A stretch of DNA of 64,000 nt. Origin: Brachybacterium sp. P6-10-X1 (GTDB lineage: Bacteria > Actinomycetota > Actinomycetes > Actinomycetales > Dermabacteraceae). Numbering within the stretch: position 1 is the first letter of the stretch; every line of letters begins with the position of its first letter. A model generated the notes under the pieces. That model had not been told where the DNA came from. It ran no database searches and saw only the letters and a list, made by a program, of their open reading frames with translations. The DNA lies in the NCBI RefSeq assembly GCF_001969445.1, contig NZ_CP017297.1, positions 4,154,001 to 4,218,000 on the forward strand, written 5' to 3'. The translations under genes were made by a program, and so were the position numbers. This document shows positions 18,951 to 29,177 of this stretch, one piece after another.

Positions 18951-20374
18951 CCGACGAGACGCACTTCGACATCGCCCTGATCGGCTCCGGCTCCGCGAAC
19001 TCTTTCCCGGGACCCGAGTTCGCGGACCGCTCCATCGTCCAGATCGACCGCGGCGTCGGGCCCCGCCACGTGTTCGGCGGGACCTGCCTGAACCTCGGCT
19101 GCATCCCCACCAAGATGTTCGTGCACACCGCGAACCTCGCCGCGACGCCCTCCGAAGCCGGCCCCTTCGGCCTGACCGAGCAGCTGCGCCACGTCGACTG
19201 GCCCGCGATCCGCGACCGCATCTTCGGGCGCATCGACCCGATCACGGCCGGCGGCGAGGAGTACCGCCGGGACCACGGGGACAATGCGAACCTCACCCTG
19301 CTGCGGGGTACCGCGACCTTCACCGGGGCGAAGACCCTGCGCGTGCGGGAGCAGGACGGCACCGAGCGCGCGGTGAGCGCCGACACCATCGTCCTCGGCG
19401 CCGGCTCCCGGCCGACGCTGCCGCTGATCGACGGTCTCGCGGAGGCGGCTCCGCACACCTCGGACACGATCATGCGGATCGACCGTCTGCCCTCCTCGCT
19501 CGCGATCCTCGGATCCGGCGTGATCGCCGTCGAGATGGCGCACGTGTTCGCGTCCTTCGGCGTCGAGGTCACGCTCATCGCCCGTTCGCAGCAGGTGCTG
19601 CGCGGGGCCGACGCCGACATCTCGGCGCGGCTGACGGAGATCCTCGGCGACCGGCTGCACCTGGAGACCCGGTTGTCGACCACCTCGGTGCGCCGCACCG
19701 CCGACGGGGTCGAGCTGCGCGGGATGCGCGAGGGCCAGGAGGTCGTGCTGGGCGCCGAGGAGCTGATGGTCGCGACCGGGCGTCGCCCCAATTCCGACCT
19801 GCTGGACGTCTCCGCCGCCGGCATCGACACCACCGAGGACGGCCGCGTGGCGGTCGATGCGTACCAGCGCGTTCTCGCAGGTGGCGAGGTGCTCGACGGT
19901 CTCTGGGCGCTGGGCGACCTCTCCAGCGACCACCAGCTCAAGCACGTCGCCAACCACGAACAGCGCATCGTGCGGCACAACATCCTGCACCCGGAGCGGC
20001 TGCGCCGCTCCGACACGATGCCGATCCCCAGCGGGGTGTTCACCCATCCGCAGGTGGCCTGGGTCGGGATGGACGAGGAGACGGCCCGCCGCAGCGGCCG
20101 CGACATCGCGGTCGCCGTCCAGGAGTACGCCTCGATCGCCTACGGCTGGGCGATGGAGGACACCACCGGCTTCGTGAAGCTCATCGCGGACGCCGAGACC
20201 ACCGAGATCCTCGGCGCCCACCTCATCGGCCCCGAGGCAACCACCCTGGTGCAGCTGATGATCCAGGCGATGAGCACCGGACAGACCGCCCGGGACATCG
20301 CCACCACGCAGTACTGGATCCATCCGGCGATGCCGGAGCTGATCGAGAACGCCCTGCTCCAGCTGGTGGACTGA
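18947..20374 (+). CDS. mtr: mycothione reductase
   Basis: 475 residues. Class I pyridine nucleotide-disulfide oxidoreductase. It has N-terminal FAD binding (IALIGSGSANS; note GSGSANS typical of mycothione reductase in place of GGGPGG), the redox-active CLNLGC pair (Cys47, Cys52), the NADPH-binding LGSGVIAVEMAH and the C-terminal catalytic IHPAMPELIENAL. It reduces mycothiol disulfide with NADPH, the actinobacterial counterpart of glutathione reductase. GTG overlaps the MerR stop (GTGA), and TAGCCT at 18935-18940 lies 6 bases upstream, so it may also have its own leaderless transcript. Confidence 0.93.
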   Translation: MTDETHFDIALIGSGSANSFPGPEFADRSIVQIDRGVGPRHVFGGTCLNLGCIPTKMFVHTANLAATPSEAGPFGLTEQLRHVDWPAIRDRIFGRIDPITAGGEEYRRDHGDNANLTLLRGTATFTGAKTLRVREQDGTERAVSADTIVLGAGSRPTLPLIDGLAEAAPHTSDTIMRIDRLPSSLAILGSGVIAVEMAHVFASFGVEVTLIARSQQVLRGADADISARLTEILGDRLHLETRLSTTSVRRTADGVELRGMREGQEVVLGAEELMVATGRRPNSDLLDVSAAGIDTTEDGRVAVDAYQRVLAGGEVLDGLWALGDLSSDHQLKHVANHEQRIVRHNILHPERLRRSDTMPIPSGVFTHPQVAWVGMDEETARRSGRDIAVAVQEYASIAYGWAMEDTTGFVKLIADAETTEILGAHLIGPEATTLVQLMIQAMSTGQTARDIATTQYWIHPAMPELIENALLQLVD

Positions 20375-20398
20375 CTCCCCCGGGGGGAGCGCCGTCGC

Positions 20399-22678
20399 TC
20401 AGCCCTGCTGGGCCTCGGCTCCCGGCAGGCAGGACTTCAGCGGATCGTGATCGATCGTCGGCTCGTCCGTCGGCGTCGTCTCCGACGAGGAGGTCTCGTC
20501 CTCGCTCGTGGTCTCCTCCTCCGTGGTCTCCTCCTCGGTCGTCTCCTCCGAGTCCGGGACGTCGTCGGAGGAGCTCTCCTCCTCGGGAGCGGCGCCGGTG
20601 TCCGCGGGATCGGTCGACCCCGGCTCGGTCTCCCCGAGCACCGACTCCGGCGGGTCCTGCTTCATGGAGTCCTCGATGGAGGCCTGCACCCAGGACTCGA
20701 GGTATTCGTAGTCCGGGTTCCCCGAGGGGGTCACGTCCGGGGTGATCGGGTAGGAGGTGAAACCACCGTCCTTGATCCGCAGGGCCAGATCGACGAAGGC
20801 GTCCAGGTTCGAGACCGGGATGTCGGTCTGGATGTTCGCCTCCGTGGCGGAGACCAGGCGGGGCACCGACATGGCCAAGGTCGCGGGGTCGGCCTCCTCG
20901 GCCACCGCTCGCACGATGCGCTGCTGGCGGCAGTTGCGGTCGAAGTCGTTGGACCCTTCGCGGGAGCGGGCGTACCACAGCGCGTGATAGCCGTCGAGCT
21001 TCTGCGAACCCGGTTCGATGTAGCCGTCGATCGGGCCGGCGCCTCCTCCGATGGGGATGCGCCGTTCCACGACCAGGTCGACGCCGCCGATGGCGTTGAC
21101 GAGATCCTCGAAGCCCTGCAGGTTCACCATCGCGTAGTAGTCGGTGTCCAGACCGAGAGTCTCCTCGACCGCCCAGCGGGTGGCCGTGAGCCCCGGGTTG
21201 GGATCGTCGGGGAAGAGATCGGGATGCTCCTCGGCCCAGGTCCACACCGCATTGATCAGGTCCTGGTTCGGTCCGTAGTAGTCGAAGCCGTCGGGGAACT
21301 CCTCGGCCGCGGGGGTCCCCTCCGGGAACTCGACCTTCTCGAGGTTTCGGGGGATGGAGAACAGGGCGGTCTGTCCGGTCTCGGTGTCGATCGAGGCCAC
21401 CATGATCGTGTCCGGGCGGGTGCCGGTGCGGTCGGAGCCGGCGTCCTGGCCCAGCAGCATGACGTTCACGCGCTCGGTGTTCGCCCACGGGTCCTTGCCC
21501 TCCGCCAGCGTCCGACCGTCGCCGTCCCGACCGCCGAACACCGTTGTCGAGCCGAGCAGACCCTGCGCCGCCCACAGCGACTGCACGCCGCGGCCGACGG
21601 GGAAGACGACGGCGACGACCATGAGAGCCGCCAGGGCGAGGGCGAGATAGCGCTTGGTCCCCTCGAGGCGCTGGCGGCGGGAGTGGGTGAGGTTCGCCGC
21701 CACGATCTGCAGCGCCCACACCAGGCCGATGACCACGGCGGTGATCAGGAACCCGATCAGGACGGCGCGGTTGGTCAGCAGCATCATGCCGTTGCGCATC
21801 GGGTCGCCGATGACCAGGAAGGCCGTCAGCGTCACGGCGGCGAGGGCCAGGATCGCGAGCAGCACCCAGCCGATCCGGCGCAGTCGGGTGGTGACCAGGC
21901 CCGAGCCGGGCAGCAGGGTGGTGAGAACGGTCCAGAACGCCACCTTCGGCAGCGATCCCTCGTGCGCATCCGCCGCGTCCGACGTGCCCGTCGCGCCGGG
22001 CGCTCCGGCCGGGCCGGTCGACCCGGTCGCGCGTGAGGGCTCGGAGTCCCCGGCGGTCGCGGGGGAGCCCGGTTCCGTGGGGCCGTCGCCGGGAGCGGCG
22101 GGCTCGGACGAGCCACGGGGGGCGATCGAGCCCGACCAGGCGTCGTGCTCGCTCGACGTCGCCTCCTGCGACCAGGCGTCGTGCACGGGAGCATTGCCGC
22201 GCAGCGGGCGCGAGAGCGACGGCCGCCCGCTGCCGTCCTGGCCGGCGGCTCCCTGCACGGGCGGGGACGCCGGGGTGCCGTCCGCGGCCAACGGGTAGGC
22301 GGCCCGTCGGCCTCGGGGACGACGGGGAGCCGCATCCGCGGAGGACGGGCCCGGGGCCGGGGACTCCGCCGCCGGAGAAGAGGAGGGCTCTGCGGCGGCA
22401 GGGGGTGCGGGCTCCGCCGCGGTCGCAGAGGAAGGCTCTGCCTCGCCGGGGGACGGGCTCGACGCCGACGGGGCGGGGGCCCCGGATTCGGCGGACGCGG
22501 CCGTCTCCGCGGTGCCACCGATCCACGTGCGCTTGGGATTCGGGGTGCCGAAGGCCGCGTCCCGATTCCTGCGTGCCTCGTCCGGAGGCAGGGGCGTCGA
22601 CGGGGCGCGTCGGACCGGCTCCTGGTGTCTGCCGGATCGACGTCGCCGGCGCCGGGAGGCCGAGGAGGGGTCCATCAT
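20399..22678 (-). CDS. LytR-CpsA-Psr (LCP) ligase with long cytoplasmic extension
   Basis: 759 residues. Residues 1-243 are a Pro/Ala/Ser/Glu-rich, presumably disordered cytoplasmic region. Residues 245-362 hold about four membrane helices. The LCP domain begins near 403 (VNVMLLGQDAGSDRTGTRPDTIM, then FSIPRNLEKVEF, then ARSREGSNDFDRNCRQQRIV). The tail (about 695-750) is acidic, Thr/Glu/Ser repeats. LCP enzymes transfer polyprenyl-linked glycans to peptidoglycan; the Asp and Arg residues that bind the pyrophosphate are in the quoted segments. Most LCP proteins have one membrane helix, so this form is unusual. TAGGAT lies 7 bases upstream of the ATG. Confidence 0.88.
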   Translation of the reverse strand: MMDPSSASRRRRRRSGRHQEPVRRAPSTPLPPDEARRNRDAAFGTPNPKRTWIGGTAETAASAESGAPAPSASSPSPGEAEPSSATAAEPAPPAAAEPSSSPAAESPAPGPSSADAAPRRPRGRRAAYPLAADGTPASPPVQGAAGQDGSGRPSLSRPLRGNAPVHDAWSQEATSSEHDAWSGSIAPRGSSEPAAPGDGPTEPGSPATAGDSEPSRATGSTGPAGAPGATGTSDAADAHEGSLPKVAFWTVLTTLLPGSGLVTTRLRRIGWVLLAILALAAVTLTAFLVIGDPMRNGMMLLTNRAVLIGFLITAVVIGLVWALQIVAANLTHSRRQRLEGTKRYLALALAALMVVAVVFPVGRGVQSLWAAQGLLGSTTVFGGRDGDGRTLAEGKDPWANTERVNVMLLGQDAGSDRTGTRPDTIMVASIDTETGQTALFSIPRNLEKVEFPEGTPAAEEFPDGFDYYGPNQDLINAVWTWAEEHPDLFPDDPNPGLTATRWAVEETLGLDTDYYAMVNLQGFEDLVNAIGGVDLVVERRIPIGGGAGPIDGYIEPGSQKLDGYHALWYARSREGSNDFDRNCRQQRIVRAVAEEADPATLAMSVPRLVSATEANIQTDIPVSNLDAFVDLALRIKDGGFTSYPITPDVTPSGNPDYEYLESWVQASIEDSMKQDPPESVLGETEPGSTDPADTGAAPEEESSSDDVPDSEETTEEETTEEETTSEDETSSSETTPTDEPTIDHDPLKSCLPGAEAQQG

Positions 22679-22728
22679 GCGCTACATCCTAGATTCACGA
22701 GGACGGATCGTCTCGCATCCGCCTGTGA

Positions 22729-24246
<1,518 letters not shown>

Positions 24247-24267
24247 CTGACCGGTAGGATGTCAACC

Positions 24268-25266
24268 ATGACGACTCTCGTGACCGGTGGCGCCGGGTAC
24301 ATCGGATCGCACGTGGTGCGACTCCTCCTCGACCAGGGGCAGAAGGTGCTCGTGGTCGACGACCTCTCCACGGGGATCCGGGCGCGGACCGAGGGCGCCG
24401 AACTGATCGATCTCGACATCACGGCGCCCGACGCGAGCGAGAAGCTCGCCGTCCGGCTGCGCGCCTCCGGCGTCGATTCGGTGATCCACTTCGCCGCGCA
24501 CAAACAGGTCGGCGAGTCGGTCGCGAACCCCGAGATGTACTGGCGCGACAACATCGGCGGCCTCGCCAACGTGCTGGCCGCCTGTGCGACCGCCGAGGTG
24601 CGCGACGTGGTCTTCTCCTCGTCGGCGGCCGTCTACGGCGTCCCGGACGTGGACCTCGTCACCGAGGACCTCACCCCGCAGCCGATCAACCCCTACGGCG
24701 CCACCAAGTACGTGGGCGAGTGGATGCTGGCCGATTCCGAGCGTGCCCACGGCATGCGCACCGTCGCGCTGCGCTACTTCAACGTGGCCGGCGCCGGCTG
24801 GCCCGAGCTCGCCGACACCGCGGTGATGAACCTGGTGCCGATCGTCCTGGACCGCCTCGAGCAGGGCAAGGCCCCCGTCGTCTTCGGCGACGACTACGAC
24901 ACCCCGGACGGCACCTGCATCCGCGACTACGTCCACGTGCTCGACCTCGCCCATGCGCACATCGCGGCGCTGGACTACCTGCGCGGTGAGGACCGCCCGC
25001 ACCGGGTGTTCAACGTCGGGACCGGGGAGGGTTCGAGCGTGCTCGAGGTGATCGACGCGATCGCCCGCGTCCAGGGCATCGAGATCACCCCCGAGATCGG
25101 CCCGCGGCGCGCCGGGGACCCGGCCCGCCTGGTCTGTTCGGGCGACCGCATCGCCCAGCAGCTCGGATGGAAGTCCGAGCACGGACTGGACGACATCGTC
25201 CGCTCCGCGGTCGAGGCCAGGTCGCTGACGCTCACCCCCGACGCGGAGGCCTACCCCGAGGCCTGA
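24268..25266 (+). CDS. galE: UDP-glucose 4-epimerase
   Basis: 332 residues. Short-chain dehydrogenase/reductase fold with the NAD-binding VTGGAGYIGSHV at the very N-terminus, SSSAAVYG (catalytic Ser) and YGATKY (Tyr/Lys pair). It interconverts UDP-glucose and UDP-galactose for envelope glycans. Two ATGs are possible, at 24259 and 24268. The second is chosen because TAGGAT (24255-24260) lies 7 bases before it in the leaderless pattern, and the family starts directly at TLVTGG. 21 bases after guaB1. Confidence 0.94.
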   Translation: MTTLVTGGAGYIGSHVVRLLLDQGQKVLVVDDLSTGIRARTEGAELIDLDITAPDASEKLAVRLRASGVDSVIHFAAHKQVGESVANPEMYWRDNIGGLANVLAACATAEVRDVVFSSSAAVYGVPDVDLVTEDLTPQPINPYGATKYVGEWMLADSERAHGMRTVALRYFNVAGAGWPELADTAVMNLVPIVLDRLEQGKAPVVFGDDYDTPDGTCIRDYVHVLDLAHAHIAALDYLRGEDRPHRVFNVGTGEGSSVLEVIDAIARVQGIEITPEIGPRRAGDPARLVCSGDRIAQQLGWKSEHGLDDIVRSAVEARSLTLTPDAEAYPEA

Positions 25267-25318
25267 CCCGGGCGAGGGCCGGGGGCGGCCGAGCGGGACG
25301 GGGCGCCGCGTCGCGTCC

Positions 25319-26635
25319 TCAGGTGAGGTAGCGGTAGATCGGGTCGTGGGGATCGATGCGCTCGATGTCCATGGTCGAGGCCGCCATGCGCGACATCAGC
25401 GGCTCGAGGTCGCGGCGGTCACCGATCTCGAGCCCCACCAGTGCGGGCCCCTCCTCGCGGTTGTTGCGCTTGATGTAGTCGAACAGCACGATGTCGTCGT
25501 TCGGCCCCAGCACCCGGTCCAGGAACCGCCGCAGCGCCCCGGGCTCCTGCGGGAAGGTGACCAGGAAGTAGTGCTTGAGCCCCTCGTGGACCAGGGACCG
25601 CTCGACGATCTCGTGGTACCGCGAGACGTCATTGTTGCCGCCGGAGAGGATCACCACGATGTCGCCGGTCTCCTCCTCGGGGGAAGGGCCCCCCGCAGCA
25701 GGCAGGCCCAGGTGCTCGATCGCGCCGGTGGCGACCGCGGTGGCGGCCAGGGCCCCGGCGGGCTCGGCGATGATGCCGTCGACCTGGTAGAGCTCCAGCA
25801 TCTCTGTGCACACCGCGCCCTCGTCGACCGCCGTCAGCTCGGGCTCGACGGCCTGCACCATGCGCAGCGGCTCCGCGCCGACCCGACGCACCGAGGCACC
25901 GTCGACGAAACGGTCCATCTCCTGCAGGGTCACGGGATGCCCCGCCCGCAGGGCGGCGGCCATCGACGCCGCGCCGGCCGGCTCCACGCCGACGATCCGC
26001 ACCGCCGGGGTCCGCTCCCGCAGCCAGGCTCCGCAGCCGCCCAGAAGGCCACCGCCCCCGATGGGGAGGACCATCGTGCCGACCTCGCGACCCTGCTCGG
26101 TGCGCAGCTGGTCCACGGCCTCGAGGGCCACGGTGCCCTGCCCGGCCATGATCGTCGGATGGTCGAAGGGCGGGACCTGGGTGGCACCGGTGCGGTCGGC
26201 GTCCTCGGCCGCGGCCTCGGCCGCATCATCGAAGGTGTCGCCCACCAGGACCAGCTCGACGCGGTCCCCGCCGATCGCCGTGATCCTCTCGCGCTTCTGG
26301 CGCGGGGTGCTGCCGGGGACGTAGATCCGTCCGTGGATGCCGAGGGTGCGGCAGGCCTGGGCGACGCCCTGGGCATGGTTGCCGGCGCTGGCCGCCACGA
26401 CCCCGGACGCCCGGGACTCCTGGTCCAGGGAATCGAGGAAGAGCTGGGCGCCGCGCAGCTTGTAGGAGCGCACCGACTGCAGGTCCTCGCGCTTGAGCCA
26501 CACCGGGACCCCGGCCAGGTCGCTGAGCCGCTCGCTGCGGTGCAGCGGGGTGCGCCGCAGCACCGGGGCCAGGCGCTCCGCAGCGGCCTCCACGTCCTCG
26601 GCGGTCAGGGCCATCGCGGTCCTCTCGGTGGTCAT
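25319..26635 (-). CDS. ilvA: threonine ammonia-lyase (biosynthetic)
   Basis: 438 residues. Fold type II PLP enzyme. The PLP lysine is Lys59 in RSYKLRGA, and the glycine-rich phosphate loop is PIGGGGLLGGCG. The C-terminal 90 residues (YFLVTFPQEPGALRRFLDRV) form one ACT-like regulatory domain, as in actinobacterial IlvA. It deaminates threonine to 2-oxobutanoate for isoleucine synthesis and is probably inhibited by isoleucine. ATG at 26635 chosen for the GAGGAG 6 bases upstream; a longer in-frame start at 26710 would overlap the PTS gene. Confidence 0.93.
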   Translation of the reverse strand: MTTERTAMALTAEDVEAAAERLAPVLRRTPLHRSERLSDLAGVPVWLKREDLQSVRSYKLRGAQLFLDSLDQESRASGVVAASAGNHAQGVAQACRTLGIHGRIYVPGSTPRQKRERITAIGGDRVELVLVGDTFDDAAEAAAEDADRTGATQVPPFDHPTIMAGQGTVALEAVDQLRTEQGREVGTMVLPIGGGGLLGGCGAWLRERTPAVRIVGVEPAGAASMAAALRAGHPVTLQEMDRFVDGASVRRVGAEPLRMVQAVEPELTAVDEGAVCTEMLELYQVDGIIAEPAGALAATAVATGAIEHLGLPAAGGPSPEEETGDIVVILSGGNNDVSRYHEIVERSLVHEGLKHYFLVTFPQEPGALRRFLDRVLGPNDDIVLFDYIKRNNREEGPALVGLEIGDRRDLEPLMSRMAASTMDIERIDPHDPIYRYLT

Positions 26636-26657
26636 CGCTGCTCCTCGCAGACCCAGG

Positions 26658-26957
26658 TCAGGCCGTGGTGTCTCCGTCGATCCGGGCCAGGACGCGGTCG
26701 ATGTCGTCATAGGTGACCTGGGGGTTGGTGCCCAGCAGCAGGGGCATGCCGGAGATCTGGGGGATCCCGAGGGCGGGGGGCAGGCCGACGGTGCTGACGA
26801 CGAGATCGGCCTGGAAATCGGCCGAGAGCAGGTCCATCACGGTGGCCTGGACCACGTGGGCGTCGCGGCCACGGGACGTGAGGTGGTCGCGCACCTGCTC
26901 CGCGACCAGCGCGGAGGTGGCGATCCCCGCGCCGCACACGATGGCGATGGTGAGCAT
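26658..26957 (-). CDS. orphan PTS IIB subunit (galactitol/lactose type)
   Basis: 99 residues, a complete stand-alone PTS enzyme IIB domain. The phosphocysteine loop CGAGIATS near residue 9 follows a hydrophobic first strand (MLTIAIV). It most resembles GatB/UlaB-like IIB proteins. AGGAG 5 bases upstream of the ATG. No IIA, IIC or sugar-metabolic gene is nearby. Instead it lies 22 bases upstream of ilvA in the same direction, so the two may be co-transcribed. Either the rest of the permease is elsewhere or the protein has a regulatory role. Confidence 0.8.
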   Translation of the reverse strand: MLTIAIVCGAGIATSALVAEQVRDHLTSRGRDAHVVQATVMDLLSADFQADLVVSTVGLPPALGIPQISGMPLLLGTNPQVTYDDIDRVLARIDGDTTA

Positions 26958-27100
26958 GCGAACTCCTGGGGCGGTCGAGGGCGGGGCGACGGTCGACGGC
27001 CCCGGGGCGTGCAGATCGGCAGGATGTCACGGCACCCCGGCGAGGGTCGATTCTGTCATGTGCGGCCGGGCAGGCACGCGAGGAGCCCGGCGGCGGATGC

Positions 27101-27583
27101 TCAGGAGGCGAGGACCTCGTCGAGGATCGACTCGGCATCGGTCTCGTCGGTCTTCTCCGCGAGGGCGAGTTCGGAGACCAGGATCTGACGCGCCTTGGCC
27201 AGCATGCGCTTCTCCCCGGCCGACAGGCCGCGGTCCTGATCGCGGCGCCAGAGATCGCGCACGACCTCGGCCACCTTCTTGACGTCCCCGGAAGCCAGCT
27301 TCTCGACGTTCGCCTTGTAGCGGCGCGACCAGTTGGTGGGCTCTTCGGTGTAGGGCTGACGCAGCACCTCGAAGACCTCGTCGAGGCCTTCCTTGTCCAC
27401 GACGTCGCGCACGCCGACGAGATCGACGTTGTCAGCGGGGACCTCGATCGTCAGGTCGCCCTGGGCGACCTTGAGCTTGAGGTAGGTGCGATCCTCGCCC
27501 TTGATGGTGCGGGTCTTGACCTCTTCGATGAGTGCGGCACCGTGGTGCGGGTAGACGACGGTCTCGCCGACAGCAAAATTCAT
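27101..27583 (-). CDS. carD: CarD-family RNA polymerase-binding regulator
   Basis: 160 residues. The N-terminal Tudor-like RNAP-interaction domain ([22 protein letters not shown]) binds the beta subunit lobe. The C-terminal all-helical DNA-binding domain includes the conserved Trp region ([15 protein letters not shown]). CarD stabilises open complexes, notably at rRNA promoters. RBS AAAGGGG upstream. Its promoter has TAGACT at 27614-27609. Gene order carD/divergent lipoprotein resembles the mycobacterial carD-lpqE pair. A second CarD-like gene is at 41846-42397. Confidence 0.95.
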   Translation of the reverse strand: MNFAVGETVVYPHHGAALIEEVKTRTIKGEDRTYLKLKVAQGDLTIEVPADNVDLVGVRDVVDKEGLDEVFEVLRQPYTEEPTNWSRRYKANVEKLASGDVKKVAEVVRDLWRRDQDRGLSAGEKRMLAKARQILVSELALAEKTDETDAESILDEVLAS

Positions 27584-27873
27584 GTGGTGGGTCCCCTTTC
27601 CGCAGACCAGTCTAGCACCGGTGCGCCGTGTTAGGATCCGCGCCCTCGTGCGAATCCGCTGTTCATGGCCGCTTCACGGCAGATGCGGGGGCCTGTGACG
27701 CGGCGCCGGGAGCTCGTGATGCGGGGGCAGGCCGCGGGCATCGACCGTGACGGTCGGCCGGCGGCGGGGCGGCGGCGGGGCGGCGGCGGGATCCGGTGCG
27801 GAGGTGGGGTAACCTGTCAGAGCTGTCCCCGGAACGTCCCGCCGTCCTCAGCGGCACCGAACAGGAGTCCCCC
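27584..27873. promoter_or_regulatory. divergent carD/lipoprotein promoter region
   Basis: 290-bp divergent region. For carD the -10 is TAGACT (27614-27609), giving a leader of about 20 nt. For the lipoprotein gene TAACCT at 27810-27815 is the best -10, giving a ~50-nt leader before the CAGGAG ribosome site (27862-27867). A TAGGAT at 27632-27637 could drive a longer transcript. Apart from a G-rich repeat (separate entry) nothing else is seen. Confidence 0.45.
27760..27790. repeat. 11-bp tandem G-rich repeat
   Basis: GGCGGCGGGGC repeated about 2.8 times (27760-27770, 27771-27781, partial 27782-27790), just upstream of the lipoprotein promoter. Possible slippage-prone or structured DNA; no coding role. 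Confidence 0.7.
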
Positions 27874-28368
27874 GTGAGTCGTCCTCGCCGTCTCGTGCTC
27901 ACCGCAGCCGCCGTGGGTCTCGCCCTCTCGGCCTCCGGATGCGCGTACTTCAGCCCGGTGCAGACGCACGAGTTCTACCAGTCGGGCGACGGCAACAACG
28001 CCAACATCGAGCAGGCGGGCATGCTCCACGCCGGTGTGCGCAACGCGCTCATCATCGCTGACGCCGACGGCGGCAACCCGGCGTTCTCGGCGACCGTGCA
28101 GAACTACTCCGACGAGGAGATCACCGTCGAGCTCGAGGGCGTCGCCGCCGGCACCACCGTCTTCGCAACCTCCGTCGCCGTCCCCGCGCACGAGTCCGTG
28201 GAGCTCGGCCGGACCGAGACCAACCAGCAGGTGCCGATCACCGAGATCCCCACCACGCCGGGCCACCTCATCGACCTCGAGGTCACCGCGGCGGGGGAGA
28301 CCACCACCATCAAGATTCCGGTGATGCCGATCTCCCTGGAGCACTACGGTCCGCCCGAGGCAGGCTGA
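27874..28368 (+). CDS. LpqE-like lipoprotein
   Basis: 164 residues. Signal peptide with a lipobox: VLTAAAVGLALSASGCAYF, lipidated Cys at about residue 26. The mature part is an all-beta-looking domain with repeated Thr/Val strands (FSATVQNYSDEEITVELEGV). Position next to divergent carD, as for lpqE in Mycobacterium, suggests an LpqE homologue, a membrane-anchored extracytoplasmic protein of unknown function. GTG at 27874 with CAGGAG 6 bases upstream. The similarity to LpqE is by size, position and type, not by residue identity. Confidence 0.82.
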   Translation: MSRPRRLVLTAAAVGLALSASGCAYFSPVQTHEFYQSGDGNNANIEQAGMLHAGVRNALIIADADGGNPAFSATVQNYSDEEITVELEGVAAGTTVFATSVAVPAHESVELGRTETNQQVPITEIPTTPGHLIDLEVTAAGETTTIKIPVMPISLEHYGPPEAG

Positions 28369-28415
28369 GGGACTCCCGCACGCGCGAGGGCCCACCGCCG
28401 CCACGACCGCCGCAG

Positions 28416-28448
28416 GAACCGCCCCGCAGCCAGGCTGCGGGGCGGTTC
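28416..28448. terminator. bidirectional terminator lipoprotein/regX3
   Basis: Perfect 16-bp inverted repeat (28416-28431 with 28433-28448) separated by one base, so the real loop opens inside the GCC/GGC arms. Lies between convergent genes. Confidence 0.85.
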
Positions 28449-28477
28449 TCGTCGGTGTCCGCGACGGGCGGGGTGAC

Positions 28478-29176
28478 TCAGCCGGCCGCCCCGGCGGATT
28501 CGAACTTGTAGCCCAGTCCGCGCACGGTCACCAGGTGCGCCGGGTTCTTCGGGTCGTCCTCGATCTTGGCGCGCAGGCGCTTGACGTGGACGTCGAGGGT
28601 CTTGGTGTCGCCGACGTAGTTCGCGCCCCAGACCCGGTCGATGAGCTGACCGCGGGTGAGCACCCGGTCCACGTTGCGCAGCAGCATCTCCAGCAGCTCG
28701 AACTCCTTCAGCGGCAGCGAGACGTCCTCGCCGCGGACCTGGACGACGTGCCGCTCGACGTCCATCATGATGCCGCCCGCCGTCAGCGTCGCCTCCTCCT
28801 CGACCTCGGCCGAGTCCTGGCCACGACGCAGCACCGCCTTGATCCGCGCGAGCAGCTCCCGCGAGGAGTACGGCTTGGTGACGTAGTCGTCCGCACCCAG
28901 CTCGAGCCCCAGGACCTTGTCGAACTCGTCGTCCTTCGCCGTGAGCATGATGACCGGGACGCTCGAGGTGCGCCGGATCTCCCGGCACACCTCCGTGCCG
29001 CTCATCCCGGGCAGCATGAGATCCAGCAGCACCAGGTCGGCACCGTGCACCGAGAAGATGCGCAGGCCGTCGGTGCCGTTGTCGGCGACAGCGACCTCGT
29101 ACCCCTCCTTGCGCAGCGAGTAGGAGAGGGGATCGGAGAACGACTCCTCGTCCTCCACGATCAGGATCCGCGTCAT
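28478..29176 (-). CDS. regX3: response regulator RegX3 (OmpR/PhoB family)
   Basis: 232 residues. Receiver domain with acidic pocket (EDEES near the N-terminus), phosphoacceptor Asp52 in LLDLMLPGMSG and Lys in TKPYSS, followed by a winged-helix OmpR/PhoB effector (LPLKEFELLEMLLRN, then RLRAKIEDDP and RGLGYKFE). With SenX3 it forms the phosphate-limitation two-component system. It begins one base after the senX3 stop, so one operon. Probable binding repeats lie in front of phoU. Confidence 0.93.
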   Translation of the reverse strand: MTRILIVEDEESFSDPLSYSLRKEGYEVAVADNGTDGLRIFSVHGADLVLLDLMLPGMSGTEVCREIRRTSSVPVIMLTAKDDEFDKVLGLELGADDYVTKPYSSRELLARIKAVLRRGQDSAEVEEEATLTAGGIMMDVERHVVQVRGEDVSLPLKEFELLEMLLRNVDRVLTRGQLIDRVWGANYVGDTKTLDVHVKRLRAKIEDDPKNPAHLVTVRGLGYKFESAGAAG

Positions 29177-29177
29177 G

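Noticed and set aside
20375..20398. Hairpin CTCCCC/GGGGAG between mtr and the LCP gene as a terminator
   Set aside because: The arms leave no proper loop and the stem is only about 6 bp; too weak to list.
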